From assembly GCF_900156075.1 (NCBI RefSeq), contig NZ_FTMM01000008.1, positions 55,672 through 119,671 of the forward strand: a DNA stretch of 64,000 nt, given 5' to 3'. The stretch's first letter is position 1; each line of letters starts with the position of its first letter. The DNA is from Chryseobacterium sp. RU37D. GTDB lineage: Bacteria > Bacteroidota > Bacteroidia > Flavobacteriales > Weeksellaceae. Under the pieces are notes generated by a model. The model searched no databases. It saw only the letters and a list, made by a program, of their open reading frames with translations, and was not told where the DNA came from. Positions 45,027 to 51,505 of this stretch are shown here, one piece after another. A program made the position numbers and the translations under genes.

Positions 45027-45869
45027 ATGTCTACACAAAATCAGATAGATTACGAAAGAATTGCGAAAGCGATAGAGTATATCAGAAGCAATTTTAAGCT
45101 TCAGCCAGGTTTGGATGAAGTGGCGGAGAAAATTAATTTAAGTCCGGCTCATTTTCAGAAGATGTTTTCTGATTGGGCAGGAACAAGTCCGAAGAAATTT
45201 TTACAGTTCATCAGCCTTGAACATGCTAAAAATTTATTGAAGGAAGAAAAGGCGAGTTTATTTGATACAGCTTACGAGACAGGATTTTCGAGTACAAGCA
45301 GGCTGCATGATCTGTTTGTGAAGATTGAAGGAATGTCTCCTGCAGAATATAAAAACGGAGGAAAAAGTCTCAATATTAATTACAGTTTTTCTGAAACACC
45401 CTTTGGAAATGTAATTACAGCTTCCACAGAAAAAGGGATCTGTTATATGGCTTTTGAAACCATTAAAAATAAAGCATTGGGAGATTTAATTTTAAAATTT
45501 CCTAATGCTTCTTTTTTTGAAAGACAGGATGATTTTCAGAAAAATGCGTTATCCATTTTCAACAAAGACTGGACAAAGCTCAACACCATAAAACTCCATT
45601 TAAAAGGTACCGATTTTCAATTGAAAGTCTGGGAAAGTCTTCTTACGATTCCTATGGGCAAATTATCAACGTATGGAAGTTTAGCCGAAAAGATAGGAAA
45701 TCCAAGCGCTTCAAGAGCAGTCGGAACTGCGATTGGAAGTAATCCCGTTGCCTTTCTCATTCCATGTCACCGCGTAATTCAGTCTTCCGGCAATCTTGGC
45801 GGTTATCGGTGGGGAAGTGAAAGGAAACAACTGATTATAGGGTGGGAGAGTTCTAAAATATATTCTTAA
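45027..45869 (+). CDS. AraC-type HTH fused to O6-methylguanine-DNA methyltransferase (Ada/Ogt-like)
   Basis: 280 residues. Residues about 10-110 form an AraC double HTH (LDEVAEKINLSPAHFQKMFSDWAGTSPKKF). A methyltransferase domain follows with the suicide cysteine in FLIPCHRVIQSSGNLGGYRWG and RAVGTAIGSNP. The N-terminal phosphotriester-binding domain of E. coli Ada (with Cys38) is absent, so the usual methylation switch is missing. It repairs O6-alkylguanine; regulation of targets is inferred from the HTH. AlkB lies 186 bp downstream, beyond the repeat element. Confidence 0.92.
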   Translation: MSTQNQIDYERIAKAIEYIRSNFKLQPGLDEVAEKINLSPAHFQKMFSDWAGTSPKKFLQFISLEHAKNLLKEEKASLFDTAYETGFSSTSRLHDLFVKIEGMSPAEYKNGGKSLNINYSFSETPFGNVITASTEKGICYMAFETIKNKALGDLILKFPNASFFERQDDFQKNALSIFNKDWTKLNTIKLHLKGTDFQLKVWESLLTIPMGKLSTYGSLAEKIGNPSASRAVGTAIGSNPVAFLIPCHRVIQSSGNLGGYRWGSERKQLIIGWESSKIYS

Positions 45870-45950
45870 GCATAAACACAAATTTTACTAATTTTTTTCA
45901 AGAATAATACGAATAAATTTGTTTAAAATTTTAAAAGTATAAATTATTCC

Positions 45951-46015
45951 ATCAATAGGAAACGGGCTTTAGCCCGTTTAAAATAATCAATTAATTCAAT
46001 TGGCTTTAGCCAAAA
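45951..46015. repeat. Double-hairpin intergenic repeat, copy 3
   Basis: ATCAATAGGA, then AACGGGCTTTAGCCCGTT (45961-45978), a spacer, and TTGGCTTTAGCCAA (46000-46013). It separates the Ada/Ogt-like and AlkB genes. Confidence 0.85.
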
Positions 46016-46054
46016 TCTATTTTAATAAAAATTAAACACAAAATCTTAAACTTT

Positions 46055-46666
46055 ATGATAAGTTTATTCGAAGACATACCCGATTACCCTTTAAATATTC
46101 TTCCCAACGACGGAACGGTCTACTATTATGGAAAGGTTTTCTCCAAAGAACAGTCAGATTTTTATTATGATTATTTACTTGATCAGATTCCATGGGAAAA
46201 TGATGAGGCAATAATTTTTGGAAAATTAATTTTCACCAAAAGAAAAGTCGCATGGTTTGGTGAAAAACCATTTGAATACACCTATTCAAAACGAACAAAA
46301 TATGCAAAATTCTGGTCGATTGAATTATTGGAATTAAAGCAAAAATGTGAAGAAATTACAGGAGAGACATACAATTCCTGTTTGTTGAACTTATATCACG
46401 ACGGAAGTGAAGGCATGGCCTATCACAGCGATGCAGAAAAGGATTTGAAAAAACACGGTGCTATTGCTTCTCTGACCTTCGGAGCGGAAAGAAAGTTTTT
46501 ATTCAAGCATAAAACTACGAAAGAAAAAATAGAGATATTCTTGGAAAACGGAAGTTTACTGGTAATGAAAGGAAACACTCAAGATCATTGGTTGCATAGG
46601 CTTCCCCCGACTACAAAAGTGAAAGCACCGAGAGTGAATTTGACTTTCAGAACGATTGAAGAATGA
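46055..46666 (+). CDS. alkB: AlkB-family 2-oxoglutarate/Fe(II) dioxygenase
   Basis: 203 residues, oxidative removal of methyl groups from 1-methyladenine and 3-methylcytosine in DNA. The iron ligands are in LYHDGSEGMAYHSDAEKDL (HxD) and DHWLHRLPPTTK (distal His), and the 2-oxoglutarate-binding arginines in PRVNLTFRTI (RxNxTFR). The segment ASLTFGAERKFLFKHK is typical. Its place next to the Ada/Ogt-like gene makes a small alkylation-repair locus. Confidence 0.92.
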   Translation: MISLFEDIPDYPLNILPNDGTVYYYGKVFSKEQSDFYYDYLLDQIPWENDEAIIFGKLIFTKRKVAWFGEKPFEYTYSKRTKYAKFWSIELLELKQKCEEITGETYNSCLLNLYHDGSEGMAYHSDAEKDLKKHGAIASLTFGAERKFLFKHKTTKEKIEIFLENGSLLVMKGNTQDHWLHRLPPTTKVKAPRVNLTFRTIEE

Positions 46667-47103
46667 TTTTATACAAAATTGGGTGTTAAGTTTGTCATAC
46701 TGAGAGTATCTAAATAGAGTTGTATAAATACTTTGTTGAGATGCTTTCCATATGACAGAAGGATGATTATATTCTCTCGCAGACTTTATAGGAGAGTGTC
46801 TTATAACGCAATTATTTGCATAATCTACGATAAATAAAAAACAAAAATGATGACCTCGAGAACCTTAACCTTAACCACCATCAATATTATAAAGATTGTT
46901 TTCTTATTTTAAAGCCCCAATTTCAATTGAATTGTAAAATTTTTGCATCAGAAACGGGTATTTGTTCTTGTTTGAAATATCTTTTGGAATGTGAAGCAGT
47001 GATTACTACTTCTCCAATACTTGAAACATTGTATTTATCAAGTTTAATTTCATTTAAAATAAATAATTATTTCATTAAAATTTTTTTTAACTTGCCAAAA
47101 TAT
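46667..47103. other. Intergenic region without a clear gene
   Basis: Nearly 440 bases. Near 46695-46760 (GTTTGTCATACTGAGAGTATCTAAA to GAGATGCTTTCC) there is a stretch resembling intergenic repeat remnants of this group; a similar GTTTGTCAT start occurs at 49766. A 70-codon open frame (46927-47139) has no recognisable start context or family resemblance and is not called. Confidence 0.45.
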
Positions 47104-47128
47104 AAAAAAACATCCCTATATAGGGATG
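47104..47128 (-). terminator. Terminator of the BON/SH3 operon
   Basis: Stem CATCCCTA / TAGGGATG around TA. On the minus strand it is followed by seven Ts. Confidence 0.82.
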
Positions 47129-47162
47129 CTTTTATTTAAATAATCTTAAAGTTTTTGAATAA

Positions 47163-47582
47163 TTAGGCTTTCAAATATCTTGAATAAGCATAACCTTCCT
47201 GTCCATCGGCAGTCTTCACTTTCCACCAATCGTCAGATGTCTGTTCGATTAATGTTACTGAATCGCCTTTTGCAGCTTTACCTACAACAGCAGCTTCTGT
47301 AGATGGCTCTTGTCTAATATTTAGATTGGATTCTTCAGTTGCGACTGTAAGGGCAGCACCTGCGGCAAGGCCTGCAACCTGTACGTCAATATTGATGTCT
47401 GAAGCAGAATAAGTAGAATCAATAGCTCCTAAAGCGTTCCATACTGCATCTTTAGCAGCCGTATTTGGAGCATTTCCGGAAACATAAAGGATTCCATCCT
47501 GTTCCTGAATCTGTAAGTTTGAGATTCCTGCAGACTGGGCAGCAGAAACTACGCTTGAATATTTATCTTGTAATGTGCTCAT
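47163..47582 (-). CDS. BON-like plus bacterial SH3 domain protein
   Basis: 139 residues without a signal peptide. The N-terminal half (residues 1-65) has a BON-like pattern (LQIQEQDGILYVSGNAPNTAAKDAVWNAL). The C-terminal half (about 78-139) is an SH3b domain (ESNLNIRQEPSTEAAVVGKAAKGDSVTLIEQ and DDWWKVKTADGQEGYAYSRYL), which often binds peptidoglycan. It begins two bases after the BON lipoprotein stop, so they share an operon. Cytoplasmic location despite an SH3b domain is odd and may indicate non-classical export or a cytoplasmic role. Confidence 0.82.
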   Translation of the reverse strand: MSTLQDKYSSVVSAAQSAGISNLQIQEQDGILYVSGNAPNTAAKDAVWNALGAIDSTYSASDINIDVQVAGLAAGAALTVATEESNLNIRQEPSTEAAVVGKAAKGDSVTLIEQTSDDWWKVKTADGQEGYAYSRYLKA

Positions 47583-47584
47583 TT

Positions 47585-48073
47585 TTATTTTTTTACAGTA
47601 TAGTTATAATTCACTTTTCCAACTTTTAAAGCATCTACAGATTCTTTAATTTTTCTTGCATCTGCAGAAGAAACCGTTCCCGTAAGGGTTAATTCTCCAT
47701 TCACAGTTTCAACTTTCACTGATGGGAAATCTTTCACCGCATCCTTAACTTTTTGCTGAACAGCAGGGTCAACTAAATCCTGATTTTTAACAACAACAGG
47801 TGCAGCAGGACCTACAGTTGCCATGTCATGGACATTTTTGATACCATTGATTGCTTTTAATTTAGCAATCATAGCATCTTTGGCCTCCTGACTTTCAAAA
47901 ATTCCGCTTAGATGTGCCTCACCATCTTTTACTTCTACAGAAGCATTCGGATTTGATACTACTACAGTTGTAGCTTGAGTTTGAAGATCGGCATCAGAAA
48001 CTTTCTTTTTACAAGAAACCGCCCCGAAAGATACAGCTACAGCCAATGCAGCCATCGCGATAGTTTTTTTCAT
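47585..48073 (-). CDS. BON-domain lipoprotein (OsmY-like)
   Basis: 162 residues with signal peptide and lipobox GAVSC followed by KKKVSD. Two BON domains (about 35-85 and 100-160), with the repeated pattern (S)VEVKDGEAHLSGIFESQEAKDAM / VKVETVNGELTLTGTVSSADARKIKESV. BON proteins bind phospholipid and respond to envelope or osmotic stress in other bacteria. First gene of a two-gene operon with the BON/SH3 protein; a -7 box lies at 48105-48112. Confidence 0.88.
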   Translation of the reverse strand: MKKTIAMAALAVAVSFGAVSCKKKVSDADLQTQATTVVVSNPNASVEVKDGEAHLSGIFESQEAKDAMIAKLKAINGIKNVHDMATVGPAAPVVVKNQDLVDPAVQQKVKDAVKDFPSVKVETVNGELTLTGTVSSADARKIKESVDALKVGKVNYNYTVKK

Positions 48074-48104
48074 AGTTGTATATTTTTAATGTTGTTAATA
48101 CAAT

Positions 48105-48112
48105 CAAATGTA
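48105..48112 (-). promoter_or_regulatory. -7 box of the BON operon
   Basis: Reads TACATTTG on the minus strand, 31 bases upstream of the ATG. Confidence 0.55.
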
Positions 48113-48264
48113 ATAATAAAATTTATACCAAAAGAATAAAATTTCAATAAATGTTGATGAAATTTTTTATAATATTTTATAAATCAACTTGTTAATTTTA
48201 ATATAATTTTAATTTAACATAAAATTAATTCTTTCCGGAAATCTTCCACCAATTGTAAAAATAT

Positions 48265-48272
48265 TATATTTG
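48265..48272 (+). promoter_or_regulatory. -7 box of the symporter gene
   Basis: TATATTTG, 19 bases upstream of the ATG at 48292. No clear -33 box. Confidence 0.55.
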
Positions 48273-48291
48273 CGAAACTTGAATTAATTTT

Positions 48292-49542
48292 ATGAAAGGA
48301 CAAAATAAACTGTTTGTAGCCATAGTCATTGCGCTTATTTTAGGAGTTGGTATTGGTGGATTTGTGCATGTAAAATATCCTGAGAACGCAGAACCTTTTT
48401 CTAAAAATATAAAGCTTTTGGGAACGGTTTTCATTCGTCTGGTGCAGATGATCATTGCTCCGCTGGTTTTCACTACATTGGTGGTGGGAATTGCAAAAAT
48501 GAGTGATATCAAAATGATTGGAAGGGTAGGCACAAAGGCTATGCTATGGTTTATATCTGCTTCCTTGATTTCACTTTTTATCGGGCTAATGCTGGTCAAC
48601 TGGCTTGAGCCGGGCCACGTTACAAAACTTCCTATTCAGGATGCGGCTTCTGCGGAAGAACTATTAAAAAGTAGCAAAGGGTTTTCTATGGAAGATTTCG
48701 TAAAACACGTGATTCCTAAAAGTATTTTTGAAGCTTTTGCAACCAATGAGGTTTTACAGATCGTTGTTTTTTCAATCATGTTCGGTATTGCTTTGGCTAA
48801 TTTAGGAGAAGAATACTCTCAGCCTGTCATCAAATTATTTGACATTTTTGCCCACGGAATCTTAAAGATGGTAGGTTACATCATGTGGTTTGCGCCACTT
48901 GGAGTTTTAGGTGCTATTGCAGCCGTTGTGGCTACCAATGGTTTTGAAATATTTAAAGTATATGCTATTTATTTAAGAGATTTTTTCTTTGCTCTGGCTG
49001 TACTTTGGCTTGTTTTATTATTAGTTGGATATTTTATTTTAGGAAATCGTCTTTTCGAGTTGCTTAGAAGAATCAAAGAACCTTTACTGATTGCATTTTC
49101 CACGACAAGTTCCGAGGCAGTCTTCCCGAAACTGGTTGAAGAGCTGGAAAGATTCGGATGTAATAATAGAATAGTATCCTTTATTTTACCTTTAGGATAT
49201 TCTTTTAATCTGGATGGAAGTATGATGTATATGACGTTTGCGTCAATTTTTATAGCCCAGATCTACGGAATTGAAATGTCTGTAGGACAGCAAATCACTA
49301 TGCTTTTGGTCTTAATGCTTACTTCAAAAGGCATTGCAGGAGTTCCGAGGGCTTCCCTGGTGATCATTGTGGCAACCTGTTCGATGTTCGGGATTCCGCC
49401 GGAAGGTATTGCTTTGATCCTGCCCATCGACCATTTCTGCGATATGGGAAGAAGTATGACGAACGTTCTTGGAAATGCACTTGCTACATCAGCCGTTTCG
49501 AAATGGGAAGGCCAGTTGGATGATCGTGGCGGGAAGATGTAA
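48292..49542 (+). CDS. Dicarboxylate/amino acid:cation symporter (DAACS family)
   Basis: 416-residue transporter of the GltP/DctA/GltPh family, with eight membrane helices and two hairpin loops. Diagnostic segments are LVQMIIAPLVFTTLVVGIAKMSD, AFSTTSSEAVFPKLVEELERFG, the helix-7 region SFNLDGSMMYMTFASIF (an NxDGS version of the NMDGT cation-binding motif) and LLVLMLTSKGIAGVPRASLVI. It imports glutamate/aspartate or C4-dicarboxylates with Na+ or H+; the exact substrate is not decided. Monocistronic. Confidence 0.93.
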   Translation: MKGQNKLFVAIVIALILGVGIGGFVHVKYPENAEPFSKNIKLLGTVFIRLVQMIIAPLVFTTLVVGIAKMSDIKMIGRVGTKAMLWFISASLISLFIGLMLVNWLEPGHVTKLPIQDAASAEELLKSSKGFSMEDFVKHVIPKSIFEAFATNEVLQIVVFSIMFGIALANLGEEYSQPVIKLFDIFAHGILKMVGYIMWFAPLGVLGAIAAVVATNGFEIFKVYAIYLRDFFFALAVLWLVLLLVGYFILGNRLFELLRRIKEPLLIAFSTTSSEAVFPKLVEELERFGCNNRIVSFILPLGYSFNLDGSMMYMTFASIFIAQIYGIEMSVGQQITMLLVLMLTSKGIAGVPRASLVIIVATCSMFGIPPEGIALILPIDHFCDMGRSMTNVLGNALATSAVSKWEGQLDDRGGKM

Positions 49543-49986
49543 AAAATTAATTTAGCTTAAGTAAAGAATAGTCAATGGTGAATTAAGGTTCGTTATAGAC
49601 CATTTATTTTTGAAGCTATTTCCCGCTTTCCGTACTCGCTATTTTATTTTATTGGTAGCGGCGGCGGAGCCGCCGCTACCAATAAAATAAAATGAGCTCA
49701 AACAAATACTTCAATCGGGGCTAGGGTTGTAGACATTACTTCCAATACTAGGAATAACCGCAAAGTTTGTCATTTCGCAGGAATCTAAAAATAGTATTAG
49801 AAATATAATATGGAAAAATTCGAGCTTAGGTCCCTATGGGAAGATAAGCTTCGTGGAAATAAATTAAAAGAGAAAATAAAAGTTTAAATGGCTTTGTTAT
49901 CATTAGCAGAAAAAGGCCTTTACTAACAAAAAATAACTAAAGAAATCTTTACGATCTTTGCATTAAAATAAGTTCAATAAAATCGA
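49543..49986. other. Intergenic region holding palindromic element A
   Basis: About 440 bases without a gene. Palindromic element A (49613-49732) occupies the middle. After it GTTTGTCATTTCGCAGGAATCTAAAAA (49766 on) is another repeat-like stretch. A near-consensus -7 (GATCTTTG, 49953-49960) precedes the PhyH gene. Confidence 0.55.
49613..49732 (+). repeat. Palindromic dispersed element A (25-nt arms, 3-nt loop)
   Basis: Left flank AGCTATTTCCCGCTTTCCGTACTCGCT (49614-49640), then a perfect inverted repeat: arm 49641-49665, loop GGA, arm 49669-49693. Right flank TGAGCTCAAACAAATACTTC then AATCGGGGCTAGGG. The core is GGCGGC/GCCGCC. The flank is shared, in inverted orientation, with element B at 56701-56793. 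Boundaries are approximate. Confidence 0.82.
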
Positions 49987-50700
49987 ATGAATTTACAAAA
50001 TCATAAAAACTTAATTCAAGAAAAAGGATTTACGGTAATCAACAATATTTTTTCGAATGAAGAAATAGAAAAGATTAGCAGCAGCATCCAAAATATAGAT
50101 ACATCAAAAGAAACGTTCAGAAAATCAAAAGATCTCTTTGCAATAAGGCAGTTGTTAAAGGAAATTCCTGAAGTGCAGGATTTGGTTTTTAATGATAAGA
50201 TTAAAACCATTATTAACGAAATCTTTGGAGAAAGATATTTTGTTGTAAAAAGCATTTATTTTGATAAACCTGAAAGATCAAACTGGTATGTTGCTTATCA
50301 TCAGGATTTAACCATTTCCGTTGATAAGAAAATAGATATGGAAAATTTCGGACCGTGGACTACCAAACAAAATCAGTTTGCAGTTCAACCTCCATTGGAT
50401 ATTCTTGAAAATATTTTCACCATCAGGATCCACCTGGATGATACGGATGAAAATAACGGAGCTCTAAAAGTTGTTCCAAAATCTCATTCAAAAGGTATTT
50501 ACAGAGCAGAAACGATCGACTGGAATTTGGAAATAGAAGAGATCTGCAAGGTAGAAAAAGGAGGAATAATGATTATGAAACCTTTACTTCTTCACGGCTC
50601 AAATCGTACTACAAACAGTAAAAAAAGAAGAGTCATCCATATCGAATTTTCTGATGCCGAACTTCCGGAAATCCTGAATTGGTCGGAAAGATTAAATTGA
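49987..50700 (+). CDS. Phytanoyl-CoA dioxygenase (PhyH) family protein
   Basis: 237-residue Fe(II)/2-oxoglutarate dioxygenase. The first metal ligands are in WYVAYHQDLTISVDKK (HxD). The distal His lies in MKPLLLHGSNRTTNSKKRRVIHIEF, with a nearby arginine for 2-oxoglutarate. HLDDTDENNGALKVVPKSH is the typical central strand. Substrates of bacterial members are diverse small molecules, so no specific reaction is claimed. Monocistronic, terminator behind it. Confidence 0.87.
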   Translation: MNLQNHKNLIQEKGFTVINNIFSNEEIEKISSSIQNIDTSKETFRKSKDLFAIRQLLKEIPEVQDLVFNDKIKTIINEIFGERYFVVKSIYFDKPERSNWYVAYHQDLTISVDKKIDMENFGPWTTKQNQFAVQPPLDILENIFTIRIHLDDTDENNGALKVVPKSHSKGIYRAETIDWNLEIEEICKVEKGGIMIMKPLLLHGSNRTTNSKKRRVIHIEFSDAELPEILNWSERLN

Positions 50701-50701
50701 A

Positions 50702-50733
50702 TAAAAAAACCTCTTTCAAGTTAAAAGAGGCTA
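50702..50733. terminator. Bidirectional terminator after the PhyH gene
   Basis: Stem CCTCTTT (50710-50716) / AAAGAGG (50724-50730), preceded by seven As, so it ends the minus-strand neighbour too. Confidence 0.75.
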
Positions 50734-50738
50734 TGTTT

Positions 50739-51495
50739 TTACCGTTCGCTATTGATTACTTCTGCGTACTTTTTATCTATATTTTCCTTATTATATAAAA
50801 AAAGGATTAGGTATTCTTGTTGGAAGGCATCATCGAATCCCGGTCTATCAACAATCATGTTCTTTTTTAAAATATTTTCAATTTCTTTGTCTTTATTTCC
50901 GAAAGTTGTTATGGGTGTTAATTCCTCAATTTCAGATCGATCATTAACCTTGACTTTGTATATTGCAAATGGGCTTTTAGGTGAAAAGTCCTTAATATAA
51001 GAAAGTGCAGACTTATCATCAGTTTGTAATTTATCAAAGCAGGTGGCAAATGTAAGACCGATAAATCTAAATTTATTTTTATCTATATACGTGAAGGTTT
51101 TTTCTAAAGTTTCTAATTCCACTTTTTCTTTCATATTAAAACTATATTTAGCAGAACATGACGAAATAGAATACATGCCTCCGTATTTTTTTAATAGAAT
51201 AAGATATGTTTCATTAGGTTTCACATCCACTTCACAGGCACCTGAATAAGAATTTCCAATTAAACCTCTTACATTCAGTGTTTTGAACTTTTTACCTTTG
51301 TATATTTTTTCAAATTCAATATCAGCTTTATAAGTTCTGTTTTCCTGATTTTCACCATATACTTTTATAATTTTAATAACTCCTAAAACATCCGCAGATA
51401 GATAATTTTCTGCTAATGGTGCTTGGTTACATTTGCAAGCAGAAACTTGTATAGTGCTGATTATTAAAAATAATATGAAGAGGAATTTTTTTCAT
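50739..51495 (-). pseudogene. Secreted NTR/TIMP-like protein, frameshifted at its start codon
   Basis: From ATG 51495 the reading goes ATG followed by seven As; the frame then ends after about twenty codons. With six As it would read MKKFLFILFLIISTIQVSACKC and continue to 50739 as one protein of about 252 residues. In the present frame a TGA sits exactly where the ATG should be, and only an internal GTG (51230) opens it. The product would have a signal peptide, a mature CKC N-terminus and CEVDVKPNETYLILL, the pattern of TIMP/NTR-like domains with paired cysteines. Either inactivated, rescued by slippage, or an assembly error. Confidence 0.72.
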
Positions 51496-51505
51496 TGACA
51501 TAAAT

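Noticed and set aside
40668..46015. CRISPR array from the repeated GGCTTTAGCC words
   Set aside because: The three copies are thousands of bases apart with genes between them, and no cas genes are present.
46927..47139. 70-codon open frame in the gap after alkB
   Set aside because: No ribosome binding context, no promoter box, AT-rich low-complexity content and no recognised motif; its end overlaps the terminator of the neighbouring operon.
49641..49693. Element A palindrome as an ordinary terminator
   Set aside because: The perfect 25-base arms with a GC core and the conserved outer flank shared with element B are not needed for termination, and it lies 98 bases beyond the symporter stop.
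51231..51495. Region before the GTG at 51230 as non-coding
   Set aside because: Reading it in the GTG frame gives a complete signal peptide and CKC start without stop codons, so it is coding sequence of the frameshifted gene and not a leader.
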